NCBI GenBank assembly: GCA_964396025.1
Contig: CAYNBT010000001.1
Location: 1-64,000, forward strand
Source: CAYNBT01 sp964396025
Lineage (GTDB): Bacteria; Patescibacteriota; WWE3; UBA101185; UBA10185
DNA: 64,000 bases
Direction of reading: 5' to 3'
Shown here: in pieces, positions 7,035 to 16,084 of the stretch
How the letters are laid out: each line of letters begins with the position of its first letter
Numbering within the stretch: the first letter of the stretch is position 1
Notes under the pieces: model-generated
What the model was told of the DNA's origin: nothing
Seen by the model: only the letters and a program-made list of their open reading frames with translations
The model's database searches: none
Made by a program: the position numbers and the translations under genes

Positions 7035-8816
7035 TCAAGGTGTAAAAGTGATAGTAATTTTGGCATCAGAAATGAATTTTCTTGCATAAGCACCACCTGT
7101 ACCCTTTGCAATGATGCTGAGATTGTTACCTGTGGACCAATCAGAACGATCGGTCACTGCACTGATCAACGATTTTACATCTTCGAGTGAGTACCATACT
7201 CCTGAGTTCCATGATGTATTGCTGGAGTGACCTATTTTATCTGACGATAAGGCGCGTGCCCCAGGCAAGGCAGACGAAGAAAATGAGTTGCTACTACTTG
7301 AATTCTCAGAGAATAGATCAAGATCTATGCTTATCCACTGAGTGCTAGCCGATTTTAGCTCTAGTTTTGCCGAATTTATTGTGGCTCCTTTTGGTATGCT
7401 TACATTGGCAAAACGCATTCCTAGATAGCTTGATGTTTCACTAGCTCCATTTCCAATCCAAGGCGGTGTTGAACCAGAACTACCATCCTGACTATAAAGC
7501 TGAGCGTTCAATGTGATAGTCTGTGCAGTAGGAACAGGTGTCGGAGTTGCCGTTGGAGTTGGTGTAGGAGTTGGCGTAGCCGTGGGCGTAGGCGTAGGTG
7601 TTGGAGTTGGTGTTGCAGTTATACTCGGGGTAGGGGTTGGCGTTGGGGTAGGTGTAGGTGTTACGACTACTGTATTTATTGCAAAATCATCCACTAAAGC
7701 TACACCATTAAAACCAAAGTTAACTAGGCCGAAGTAGACCGGTGCAGAAAGATTCTGTGCGGTAAATGACTTTGTCACTTTTAATTCAACCCAATCTTTT
7801 GATGCTTTTTTAGCAGCCTGTGCTTGTCCATAATCTGCTGTACCAAGATCTTCATACTTACCTACTCTTAGAGAAGGCTTGCCCCAACCCGTACCCGAAG
7901 TAGTAACCTTTACCCACGACGAGAATGTATAAGATACGTTTGGTTTGAGCAAAGCTGCAATATCTTGTGAAACATAGGCATTAGTGTTTGTTAGCTTTGC
8001 GGAGTTGTTGCCCGTTCTGCCGGAAGTGTTAAGGGATGTGCCTGAATTAACTTTCCAACCACTCAATGAGCCGGATTCAAAACCAGCATTTAGCAAGGCA
8101 GTTGGGGTCGGAGTTGGAGCAGGAGTGCCTGAAGGGGTAGGCGTAGGCGTTGGAGTAGTTGTGGGAGTAGGCGTTGGAGTCGGTGTAGGAGCTAAAACTG
8201 CAACTATTGAATTTGTAACTGAATAGAGAGCGTCAGAAGGAGAATCTGCCACAGACACATTACTATCCGTAGTCGCATCAGGACTAAATTGTATGGTCAG
8301 TGGAGTGTTTCCTGCCAAAACCGGTCTAAAAACTAATGTGGCTATCTGTAACTGAGAATTTCCTGCCAGAGGGGCTGTAACAGCCTGCGCGGTTGCATCA
8401 TAAGCAAGCAGACTAAAATCTATGAAACCTGTAGAGTTTGCATTTGATACTGCTTGTGTGAGTGGTGGCGTATATGTAACTGTCGTTGGTAGATTAGTTG
8501 AAGGCAATATTTGTTCCAAAACTAAGTTTTGAGTTGAAAATTGAATTCTGGAATCCAACCCAACAACTGAACGACCATTTGGATTTAGAATTAAGGGCAC
8601 ATTAAAACTTTTGCCTAAATCAGCAGAGATGTTTTGGGGCAAAATCAAAGAGCTTCCAGATGTTAAACCAAGAATCAAACCATTACCTGTACTAAAGTAC
8701 AAAGAAAAAGAAAAAGAAAGTAAGGCACTAAACATGGTTAATAGCCTAAACTCACTGTTGTTTGTAATTAGTGTTTTGAGTGTTTGATTATTTGATAAAC
8801 TGTCACGTAAACTCAT
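7035..8816 (-). CDS. secreted cohesin-like / carbohydrate-binding-like scaffold protein
   Basis: 593 aa. A hydrophobic N-terminal segment (about residues 25-52) can anchor or export it. Domains in order: a cohesin-type beta sandwich (about 55-207; note SADLGKSFNVPLIL and the closing SNVSVADS...SVTNSIVAV strand); a Pro-Thr linker; a CBM-like jelly-roll module (about 240-385; NAGFESGSLSGW start, LVDDFAI end); a longer Pro-Thr linker; and a DNRLRE/CBM96-like beta domain (about 432-592). Its start lies 1 nt after the stop of the upstream dockerin-bearing gene (TAATATG), so translation is probably coupled. The adjacency suggests it is the receptor for that dockerin. Cohesin assignment is by fold pattern only, so moderate certainty. 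Confidence 0.7.
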   Translation of the reverse strand: MSLRDSLSNNQTLKTLITNNSEFRLLTMFSALLSFSFSLYFSTGNGLILGLTSGSSLILPQNISADLGKSFNVPLILNPNGRSVVGLDSRIQFSTQNLVLEQILPSTNLPTTVTYTPPLTQAVSNANSTGFIDFSLLAYDATAQAVTAPLAGNSQLQIATLVFRPVLAGNTPLTIQFSPDATTDSNVSVADSPSDALYSVTNSIVAVLAPTPTPTPTPTTTPTPTPTPSGTPAPTPTPTALLNAGFESGSLSGWKVNSGTSLNTSGRTGNNSAKLTNTNAYVSQDIAALLKPNVSYTFSSWVKVTTSGTGWGKPSLRVGKYEDLGTADYGQAQAAKKASKDWVELKVTKSFTAQNLSAPVYFGLVNFGFNGVALVDDFAINTVVVTPTPTPTPTPTPSITATPTPTPTPTPTATPTPTPTPTATPTPVPTAQTITLNAQLYSQDGSSGSTPPWIGNGASETSSYLGMRFANVSIPKGATINSAKLELKSASTQWISIDLDLFSENSSSSNSFSSSALPGARALSSDKIGHSSNTSWNSGVWYSLEDVKSLISAVTDRSDWSTGNNLSIIAKGTGGAYARKFISDAKITITFTP

Positions 8817-8817
8817 A

Positions 8818-11800
8818 TTAATTGCCTGTAAGGTTCTTTAAATAACTACCAACATTTCCAAAGAAAGATGATTCGACTTTTATCTGAGAAGGATCGGTCA
8901 CAATGATCTCAGGAATCTTTCCATCTGGCCAATATAGAGATACTGTTCCATTTACTTCAACTGTCTTGCCTTTAAGACTTTCAATGTCATAGTTGAAATC
9001 TTGAGCATCTTGAGCAAAGATTCTAACTAAGAACGTTGAATGGGGATCTTCTGTGAATCCAAGATAATATGCTTTTGGAGTATTGTCTTCAACTACCTTA
9101 ACAGTTCCTTTTAGAATAACATTCTGATTTAAATAGTCTGCTGCTTGATCCCAAGAAATAACTGTAGGAGACTTAACAGTTTGGGCACCAAGTACAGAAG
9201 ACATGGCGGGCGCTGTACTCATAGCTAAGTTATCATTTGACGATGCTGTAGGATTGCCATTCTCCAAAGCGATGATAGCACCGTCATTTGTCTTGACTAA
9301 GACAAGCCCGTCGGAGACAACAACAAAGGGTGTAGAACCAGAATTAGGATTGTACGAATTGTGATATTCATAAAAACCAGCAGGAAATGCTCTGGAGTCA
9401 CCATAGCCATACAAACCGTTGCTACAATATCTTGTGCTTGAGTTGAACGGGCAGTTAGAAGGCCCGTAATTAAACAGCCCATCACCTCCTGGATAAATTG
9501 CCGGGTTGCATTGGGTATTTGAAGAATCGCAGTAGACCTGTCTCCAAATAATGTTTGGTGCTGCTACTGTCTTGATCGGATTCATATACGTATTACCAAC
9601 TGCAGAACCACGATCAGTGATGGTAAAAGCCTGACTGGACAACCAGTGATTATGGAATAAGGTGTTTCCTGAACCCGTCATGTTCATCATTTCATCCGTT
9701 TGCATGTCGTGATAGTAAGCAGGGCTTGGGGGAGTTTGATAGTTTCCGGCATCAGCCCATTGAACAAATCTCATATCGCCGCCTGTATAACCTGAAACCG
9801 TGGAATTATCTAAAACCATTTCTCCAACGCTCGCGTCCTCTCTTCCATCGCACCAGCTATCCCTTGCACAAATTTGCTGATTTCTAAATGGCACGTATGC
9901 AACATTCTTGTTTCCTATCTGTCTAACTATTGGTTGAGGCCCCATAGGTAGATAGCCACCATCGCCTGCACCACCATTTCCAGCGTTAGGTGCGGTTGCA
10001 TAGGCATCGTTACCATCATCAAGCCTTAAAGCATACAATGCTTGCTGGCGCTTAGAATTATCAGTTAAGAATGTTCTTGCTGCTGCATTTTCTGTAGGGA
10101 ATGTGCCTCCAGCACCTGGTCCGTCCCAAAGTGTCTGCCAATCTAAGCGATATCTTATAAAAACTATGCCTTGAGCGTCAGCTATAACAGGCCAACCTTC
10201 TTCAGCCTGAGCTACCTCTTTATTTGAAGTACCTGGATCACCATAAGTTCGATCTGTAGGTTTGTTTGGAGCCCACTTTGCAGTACCGTCTGTTGCTTTT
10301 ACTGCATGTACAAATAAGTCTCGCGTGACATACACAACAGTATCTCTTGAACTTGAGTATGACGGTGCGGTAGCTGCGGGAGTGCTTGAACCAGCGTATT
10401 CCCAATTCTTAGTCATTGTTGATGTGGCTACAGATACTAAATGCCCATTTGCTGCAGCTACGACTACATTAGCCCCAATTAACAACGGAGCGTGATTAAG
10501 AGCACTACCTGTATCAAAACTTGCAACTGTTGCACCTGTTGAAGCATTTAGTTTATAAATAGAGTTCCCACCTGCAACATATAAATATTCATTTGCATAG
10601 GCAGGGGTAGAGTTTATGTTTCCAAGATTATTCTTAGACCATAAAACTGTACCATTTACTTTATCGTTACTGTTTTTATCTAGGGCAAACACTGTATTGT
10701 TTGCTACCATGTACACTCTGTTACCACCTGTAATAGGCTGCACAAGATCGGGAACGCTCAGATGAGAGGATTGAGGTTTTCCGTCAGATCCTGCTCCATT
10801 CCATTGCCACTTATATTTCCAAGGTGTCGCAACGGTCTGTTCTGTGTAGTGTGTTCTCTGAGCATTACCTCCAAATTGATTCCAAGAAACAGCGCTACCT
10901 GGCAACGGAGTCGGGGTTGGAGATGGGGTTGGTGTAGGAGTTGCCGTAGGAGTAGGCGCAGGGGTCGGCGTTGGAGTAGGTGTGGGTGTAGCCGTAGGAG
11001 TTGGGGTTGGCGTTGCAGTGGGTGTGGGTGTGGGAATAAAGATGGAAGCTCCATATACGACTGCAAAGTCCAAGCTGTTGATTTTGTTATCTCTATATTG
11101 ATCTAACGAATTATTGGGAGTTGCATTCCAATTCGTGATCAGAGAAATTATATCTGCAGAATCTACAAAGCCATCTCCTGTAACGTCACCATCACCGTAG
11201 GCACTGGGAGTGGGTGTTGGAGTTGGAGTCGGAGTTGCTGTAGGTACTGGAGTTGGAGTCGGAGCTGGAGTTGTAGTACCATTAATCAACTTTACTGCAA
11301 AATCATTAGAAAGTGCATTCACTGGTATATCTACATTTCCACCAACTGGTGTTACATTTGTAGTGGAGATTTTCTGTCCTGTATAGGTATTCCAAATCTC
11401 TAAAGTGTAAGCAGACTGCAACAAATTCTTTACAGTGACAGTACCAGATACTGCAGCAGTTGAGTTTGCTGAGTTGTACCAAGTGTTATTTCTGTTCTGA
11501 ATCCAAATGTATGCATTCTTTTTGTCGGAACTTCTCATTCCATAAGCTCTTAGGACTGGATTTGAAACTGTAAGTGTTTCGCCTGTATAGCCGGGAATCG
11601 TATCGGAAGTGCCCATTAGAAATGTGAAACTGCTTCCGGCATAATTGACCCCACTAAAATATTCCTTCGCCGCCTTCCTTTGCTCATAGCGTTTTGCTGT
11701 GGTTGCTGAATCCTCTTGATCCCAATACCAGTCCAAAGGCGTAGTCCCAAGAGGCGAGAATAACCCAGCCCACATACTGTTATGAAGCATACGAACGCGA

Positions 11801-13308
11801 CCTTCTCCCGATTTTGCAAGAGGATTTACTTCATTCCAATTTGCAGTGCCAGCATCAAATTCGCCCCAAATCCACGGCATTTGTCCTTTTCCAGCAGCCC
11901 AAGATGTTCCGTCTCCTAATCCAAGCTGACTACAATAGGTACTTGAGGCAGGGCTCTTTGTTATATCTCTCAAACACCACGCAGTTCTATATATAAAATT
12001 TGCCTCATCATACTTGAGTTCAGCAGGAGTCTGGCTAAAATCCATCATATAATTGTGATAGTTTGCAATATCAAAAAAACCGGAAGACCAAAACGCAGGG
12101 CTGTAAGCTTGAGAACCCTGAGATGTAGTTCTTAAGTGTTTATAAGGATCGACTTGCAACTGATACTGACTATATGCCTGATAAAATCTGTACTCAGGAC
12201 TGTTAGGCAGTACGTGGCCGTGTTCGTTCCAAGCTTCCCATGCTAAAACAGATGGAGAATAACCCCAACGAGCTACTCTATATCTAAAGTTTCTTTTCCA
12301 GTAATTTATATGTCTGAGGCTATCAAATGCTTGAGGAGAGGAATTCCAGCTTTCATTGTAGGTTGCCCCATCCCAGATCCAGTAAGGATCGCCATGTGAG
12401 GTAATTTGAATGTAAACCCCGTTTTTCTCTGCCGCCTCAATGATTTTATCTTCTTCATAATTACCTCGCTGATTAAGTTGAGTGCCTTTTTGCGTAGTAC
12501 TTAGATCTACATTGCGATCGACAGGGTTAAAATCGTAAGGATAGGAATATGCGTCATAATGCCCTTCGGTTGTAAGACCATAACCATCGTTCTGATCCCA
12601 TATTCTAGTAAAATTGACGCCATTGGCCCCAAAGAGTGCAAAGGTATTTTCGTAATCCCAGCTCCTCTTGCCGCAGCAAAGCCACCATTGTCGCCCACTA
12701 CCTACTGGAACAAAGCTAGTGCCATCATCAAATTCCAAGAAACGACTATCTTTACTGGAGACTCTTACAAAACCCTTTTGGCTCGAACTAGTAACTGAAA
12801 AATTCAAGTCGCCAAAAACAGGATGCCTAGTACTGCCGGTTTTGTCTTCAACAGTTAGATAGTATTTATAGGTACCGGTTTCGGAAGGCGTGAATCTAAC
12901 CTTCCATGAATAATTGTTAGTAGGAGTCATTGTCTCAGAAGTAGAATAGGAACCTGTTCTCTGAAAATCCTGATAATAAAAAGCCGGAACCTTAAACGTC
13001 TTACCGGACGGTGCAGTAAAGTGAGCATCAACAGAAATCCCATCTATTCCATAAGGAGAATTCCTGCCGGGATCAGCAGTAGGAGTATCTGATGAGTCAT
13101 AATAATAATAGGGCAAGATGGAATCTGCCGGATACGTCTTGGAAATCTGAAAATCCAGTTCATATTTTTTAAATTTTTGCACGGAAGTAGAAGATGATGA
13201 TATTGACGTTACATAAGGTGTGGATTGAGCATAAGTAGACTCAGAAACACAGACAGCTAGAAGCAACAACATCAATATAAACAATGATTTGTAAAAAAGT
13301 ATCCGCAT
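8818..13308 (-). CDS. giant secreted glycosidase-like protein with dockerin, PQQ-like propeller and OB-fold-like tail
   Basis: 1496 aa. A signal peptide (1-28, cut after TYAQ) leads to a DUF5060-like beta domain (about 38-172) and a TIM-barrel glycoside-hydrolase-like domain (about 180-555) with candidate acid/base E362 (AWNEHG) and nucleophile E483 (WGEFDAG). A beta domain, Pro-Thr linker and type I dockerin follow (about 705-753; Ca-loop DVTGDGFVDSAD, second degenerate loop DQYRDNKINSLD). After a second Pro-Thr linker comes a PQQ/BamB-like beta-propeller (about 808-1370) and a C-terminal OB-like domain. A TTGACA-17-TGAAAT promoter ends 9 nt before the ATG. Combining dockerin and propeller in one chain is unusual. 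Substrate unknown; likely polysaccharide. Confidence 0.75.
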   Translation of the reverse strand: MRILFYKSLFILMLLLLAVCVSESTYAQSTPYVTSISSSSTSVQKFKKYELDFQISKTYPADSILPYYYYDSSDTPTADPGRNSPYGIDGISVDAHFTAPSGKTFKVPAFYYQDFQRTGSYSTSETMTPTNNYSWKVRFTPSETGTYKYYLTVEDKTGSTRHPVFGDLNFSVTSSSQKGFVRVSSKDSRFLEFDDGTSFVPVGSGRQWWLCCGKRSWDYENTFALFGANGVNFTRIWDQNDGYGLTTEGHYDAYSYPYDFNPVDRNVDLSTTQKGTQLNQRGNYEEDKIIEAAEKNGVYIQITSHGDPYWIWDGATYNESWNSSPQAFDSLRHINYWKRNFRYRVARWGYSPSVLAWEAWNEHGHVLPNSPEYRFYQAYSQYQLQVDPYKHLRTTSQGSQAYSPAFWSSGFFDIANYHNYMMDFSQTPAELKYDEANFIYRTAWCLRDITKSPASSTYCSQLGLGDGTSWAAGKGQMPWIWGEFDAGTANWNEVNPLAKSGEGRVRMLHNSMWAGLFSPLGTTPLDWYWDQEDSATTAKRYEQRKAAKEYFSGVNYAGSSFTFLMGTSDTIPGYTGETLTVSNPVLRAYGMRSSDKKNAYIWIQNRNNTWYNSANSTAAVSGTVTVKNLLQSAYTLEIWNTYTGQKISTTNVTPVGGNVDIPVNALSNDFAVKLINGTTTPAPTPTPVPTATPTPTPTPTPSAYGDGDVTGDGFVDSADIISLITNWNATPNNSLDQYRDNKINSLDFAVVYGASIFIPTPTPTATPTPTPTATPTPTPTPTPAPTPTATPTPTPSPTPTPLPGSAVSWNQFGGNAQRTHYTEQTVATPWKYKWQWNGAGSDGKPQSSHLSVPDLVQPITGGNRVYMVANNTVFALDKNSNDKVNGTVLWSKNNLGNINSTPAYANEYLYVAGGNSIYKLNASTGATVASFDTGSALNHAPLLIGANVVVAAANGHLVSVATSTMTKNWEYAGSSTPAATAPSYSSSRDTVVYVTRDLFVHAVKATDGTAKWAPNKPTDRTYGDPGTSNKEVAQAEEGWPVIADAQGIVFIRYRLDWQTLWDGPGAGGTFPTENAAARTFLTDNSKRQQALYALRLDDGNDAYATAPNAGNGGAGDGGYLPMGPQPIVRQIGNKNVAYVPFRNQQICARDSWCDGREDASVGEMVLDNSTVSGYTGGDMRFVQWADAGNYQTPPSPAYYHDMQTDEMMNMTGSGNTLFHNHWLSSQAFTITDRGSAVGNTYMNPIKTVAAPNIIWRQVYCDSSNTQCNPAIYPGGDGLFNYGPSNCPFNSSTRYCSNGLYGYGDSRAFPAGFYEYHNSYNPNSGSTPFVVVSDGLVLVKTNDGAIIALENGNPTASSNDNLAMSTAPAMSSVLGAQTVKSPTVISWDQAADYLNQNVILKGTVKVVEDNTPKAYYLGFTEDPHSTFLVRIFAQDAQDFNYDIESLKGKTVEVNGTVSLYWPDGKIPEIIVTDPSQIKVESSFFGNVGSYLKNLTGN

Positions 13309-13317
13309 TCGAGAACA

Positions 13318-13346
13318 ATTTCAGCACTTATGTCTTACGGTGTCAA
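13318..13346 (-). promoter_or_regulatory. promoter of the cohesin/dockerin operon
   Basis: TTGACA (13341-13346), 17 bp, TGAAAT (13318-13323), minus strand. The ATG at 13308 is 9 nt from the -10 box, so the leader is at most a few nt. Confidence 0.55.
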
Positions 13347-13410
13347 TACATACACAACAAAATATGTATAATATTATAGATAAGTTTATTTATATAAAAG
13401 GAGTCTCTAA

Positions 13411-13971
13411 ATGAAAACAAGTTATAAATTTCTAGTTTTGCTAATAGTACTTAGTATTGCATTCGCGGGCAATCAAACAAATGCTGAAGAAACCAATCCT
13501 CAAAACAGACGTTTGGAAAACATGGAGAAAAAAGAGGGCAATATGGAAAGACGCTGCGAGCTAATGCAATCAAACATAGAAAAACGAATAGAAATGTACA
13601 ACCGGCGAAAAGACGTGCATAAAGCTGCGTATGAACGCTTTTTGACAAAAGTCGAGGAAATAATCGAACGATTAGAAGCTAAGGGTAAAGACACAACGCA
13701 AATTGTGCAGGAAGTTGAAGAACTAAAGGCTTTGATAAAAGAATTTTCAACAAGTGTAGAAACTTCAGTCACAATGCTCGAAGAAGCTAACGATTACAAC
13801 TGTGGGCAATCAGAAGGCGAATTTAAAACGCGAATCCAAGACACCAAAGTGTCTTTTGAAGCAACACGCGAATCCGCCAAGGCTGTAAGAGAGCAAATGA
13901 AGATGGTAAAAGAAACAATTCGTGAAGCTGTAAAGGCAAGAAACACCTCAGAATCAGAAGGGAGCGAGTAA
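13411..13971 (+). CDS. secreted coiled-coil protein, 186 aa
   Basis: Not recognised. The ATG at 13411 has AAAAGGAG upstream and a TATAAT box at 13367-13372. A signal peptide is clear (KTSYKFLVLLIVLSIAFAG, cut near residues 20-25). The mature part is almost entirely charged helix (Glu/Lys/Arg, from about residue 35 to 180) and should form a long coiled coil; it contains only two cysteines in the mature chain (near 48 and 131). It is followed after 1 nt by a 53-codon membrane gene, so the two probably form a pair. Its role may be periplasmic or cell-surface structural, but that is inference. Confidence 0.7.
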   Translation: MKTSYKFLVLLIVLSIAFAGNQTNAEETNPQNRRLENMEKKEGNMERRCELMQSNIEKRIEMYNRRKDVHKAAYERFLTKVEEIIERLEAKGKDTTQIVQEVEELKALIKEFSTSVETSVTMLEEANDYNCGQSEGEFKTRIQDTKVSFEATRESAKAVREQMKMVKETIREAVKARNTSESEGSE

Positions 13972-13972
13972 T

Positions 13973-14134
13973 ATGGAAAAAAAACTTCTCCCAATTCTTA
14001 TAACTATTACAGTGTTACTTCTACTGGGCGGGTTCATATACAATAAAAAGTATCTTAGCGGCCCAGACATTGAGAAGGAGTTGGAAACTACATTACAGGA
14101 GACTAATCCTGACGATTTTGAATTCGAAGAATAG
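13973..14134 (+). CDS. small single-pass membrane protein, 53 aa
   Basis: A short frame that starts 1 nt after the stop of the secreted coiled-coil gene, with GGGAGC as a plausible ribosome site. The product begins MEKKLLPILITITVLLLLGG, a single N-terminal membrane helix after a short basic head. A ~30-residue acidic tail follows (rich in Glu, ending DDFEFEE). The coupled position suggests a partner of the coiled-coil protein. Family unknown. Confidence 0.6.
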   Translation: MEKKLLPILITITVLLLLGGFIYNKKYLSGPDIEKELETTLQETNPDDFEFEE

Positions 14135-14150
14135 GTAACACTAACAAGTA

Positions 14151-14840
14151 CTACTTTTTGATGAAACTCGAAAGGTAGTATTTGGTTTGCTTTATTTTGT
14201 CGGCAATTTTCTCGTGAATGCCTTTCTTGTTCTCCTTATAAATGTGAATCATAGGAGGCAGGACGGAAGCCATAATAATAACCAATACAATGGGTAGAAG
14301 ATACTTGTCTACGTCCGGAATCAAACTACCTAAAAAGTATCCCGAGAGCATCAAACCAAACACCCACAAAGTTCCACCAATAAAGTTAAAAAACATGAAT
14401 TTTCTCAAATTCATGTGGCCTACTCCTGCAACGATTGGAGCAAATGTGCGTACAACAGGCATAAAACGAGCTAATATTATGGCCTTACCACCGTGTTTTT
14501 CATATAATTCTTCAGCTTTAATGAGATGAGCCTTTTTAAAAAGCAAAGAGTCTTCTCGTCTAAACAGTTTCCTGCCCACCTTAGAGCCAAAATGATAACC
14601 AACGTTATCTCCTAAAATTGCCGCAATCCAACTCCCAATCACTAAGGGTAAAATGTCAAAAAAGGCAACGCTTGGTGATGCTAAAAAACCCGCCGTAAAA
14701 AGTAAACTGTCGCCCGGTAGAAAAAAACCTACTAACAAACCGGATTCAGCAAAGATCACTAAGTAAATTCCAAAATAGCCAATTTGTTCGATAAATGTTC
14801 GCAAATCGTGTTCTATAAAGAGAGTTCTAAAAATTTCCAT
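14151..14840 (-). CDS. DedA-family membrane protein
   Basis: 229 aa with 5-6 hydrophobic segments. Family signatures are visible: FAESGLLVGFFLPGDSLLFTAG (about 30-52), GSWIAAILGDNVGYHFGSKVG (about 68-88) and ARFMPVVRTFAPIVAGVGHM (about 123-142). DedA/VTT-domain proteins act in membrane lipid flipping (for example recycling of undecaprenyl phosphate) and envelope homeostasis. This would serve the peptidoglycan and surface-glycan genes in the window. No Shine-Dalgarno site: TACTAT (14847-14852) ends 6 nt before the ATG, so the transcript is probably leaderless. Its convergent neighbour is the small membrane gene at 13973. Confidence 0.9.
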   Translation of the reverse strand: MEIFRTLFIEHDLRTFIEQIGYFGIYLVIFAESGLLVGFFLPGDSLLFTAGFLASPSVAFFDILPLVIGSWIAAILGDNVGYHFGSKVGRKLFRREDSLLFKKAHLIKAEELYEKHGGKAIILARFMPVVRTFAPIVAGVGHMNLRKFMFFNFIGGTLWVFGLMLSGYFLGSLIPDVDKYLLPIVLVIIMASVLPPMIHIYKENKKGIHEKIADKIKQTKYYLSSFIKK

Positions 14841-14880
14841 TACAGAATAGTATCACAAAAGTGGAATTGATTAACAGATG

Positions 14881-15591
14881 TTAAGAGTGTTTGGAAAGCT
14901 CGTAAAGAGATATTCCAACGGCAATTGAAACATTCAGTGGATTATTCCCCAACGTCTTAACTCCAAAGCGTTTACCGTTGAATCCATGAGGGGAGAACAA
15001 ATCATCGGTAAACAAAACAGCATAAGGTGCTGATATATCAATGTTTGAAGGGTTGTATTTAGAATCAGACGAGAATGAGATGATTTCATGATTCTGAAAA
15101 GCATCCAGATAGGCGTCGTAATCCTCAAAATATTCGAAGTTAACGCTAAAAAGTTCTCCCATCGATGCGCGTATCACTTTGGGATCAAACACATGAACAG
15201 ATGGCTTTATAATAGCCAAATCATAAAACCCAAAAGCAGCCATAGTTCTAATGATTCCACCCATATTTCCCATATCCCTAATGCCGCCCAAAATAATGTG
15301 GTTTCTGGTAGGAGAAAGTTTGGTGTCATATTTGTCAAACAATCCAACAACCATGGAATTTTCTTTTGGTGAAAGCTTACCAACCATCTTGTCACTAATC
15401 TCAAAAGGGATTTTATGTTTTTTACACAAAGAAACCAATTCTCGAGCTCCCTGATTCTTACTGCTTCGAGTGGAAAAATAGAGTTTTTTTACATATTCTC
15501 TTTTATGATGGAGAAGTTCAAGTGTAGGACTAACGCCTAAAGTATAGGAAAAATCAAATTTTCTGTTTTGGGTACTGCTATCTTTATGCAT
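14881..15591 (-). CDS. TrmH/SpoU-family RNA 2'-O-methyltransferase
   Basis: 236 aa: an N-terminal substrate-binding part (about 1-95) and a SPOUT domain with the three SpoU motifs, motif 1 around GGIRDMGNMGGIIRT, motif 2 around VIRASMGELFSV, and motif 3 around NPLNVSIAVGISLYEL near the C terminus. It methylates ribose in rRNA or tRNA using SAM; the exact target (RlmB-like or other) cannot be read from sequence. It precedes rplS by 12 nt upstream on the same strand order (rplS is 5'), so both ribosome-related genes are likely co-transcribed. Confidence 0.85.
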   Translation of the reverse strand: MHKDSSTQNRKFDFSYTLGVSPTLELLHHKREYVKKLYFSTRSSKNQGARELVSLCKKHKIPFEISDKMVGKLSPKENSMVVGLFDKYDTKLSPTRNHIILGGIRDMGNMGGIIRTMAAFGFYDLAIIKPSVHVFDPKVIRASMGELFSVNFEYFEDYDAYLDAFQNHEIISFSSDSKYNPSNIDISAPYAVLFTDDLFSPHGFNGKRFGVKTLGNNPLNVSIAVGISLYELSKHS

Positions 15592-15602
15592 TTAACAGAA
15601 GA

Positions 15603-16025
15603 TTAAGAAGTAGCTTTTGCTTCTTTGATCTTTGTAGCGGATTTGCCCTTGCGATCCCTTAGATAGTAAAGTTTAGCTCTTCTTACTTTACCATGCTTGA
15701 TTATTTCGACTTTAACTATGTTTGGAGAAAGTAATGGAAAGATTCTTTCTACGCCAACTCCACCAACACCTATTCTTCTAACGGTAAAGGTCTTAGCCTC
15801 GCCTGAGCCCTTTTTTGCTATGACTATGCCCTCATAGGGCTGTACTCTTTCTTTATCGCCTTCGATGATTTTGTAGTGTACTTTTACAGTATCACCTACA
15901 TTAAAGGTTGGTATCACGCGCTGAACAACGGCTGGAGCATCATAGGTTTCATCAACCACAGCAGTGTCTTCAGGTTCTTGTACAGAATCATTATCTTCAG
16001 TTGTATTTGTTATTTCTTCAGTCAT
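15603..16025 (-). CDS. rplS: 50S ribosomal protein L19
   Basis: 140 aa. The conserved L19 core runs from FNVGDTVKVHYKI (about residue 39) to YYLRDRKGKSATKIKE (end), with the EGIVIAKKGSG and FTVRRIGVGGVGVERIFPL blocks. An acidic N-terminal extension of about 38 residues, absent from most L19 proteins, precedes it. L19 sits at the 30S-50S interface and supports bridge B8. The ATG at 16025 has no clear Shine-Dalgarno site. It is first in an apparent operon with the SpoU methyltransferase. Confidence 0.95.
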   Translation of the reverse strand: MTEEITNTTEDNDSVQEPEDTAVVDETYDAPAVVQRVIPTFNVGDTVKVHYKIIEGDKERVQPYEGIVIAKKGSGEAKTFTVRRIGVGGVGVERIFPLLSPNIVKVEIIKHGKVRRAKLYYLRDRKGKSATKIKEAKATS

Positions 16026-16084
16026 AAGGCTTTTTGGGAATTAACGAAACGAGATTAACAGAAATACAGCAATAATTCAAGTCT

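Noticed and set aside
7520..8200. Short tandem DNA repeats (GT-rich) as a possible CRISPR or minisatellite
   Set aside because: Unit length is 6 bp with drift and it encodes Pro-Thr linkers; there are no spacers. The same is true at 10905-11040 and 11205-11275.
7513..8226. Long open frames on the + strand rich in Gly-Val repeats (7513-7737 and 7984-8226)
   Set aside because: They are antisense shadows of the Pro-Thr repeat linkers of the secreted protein on the minus strand.
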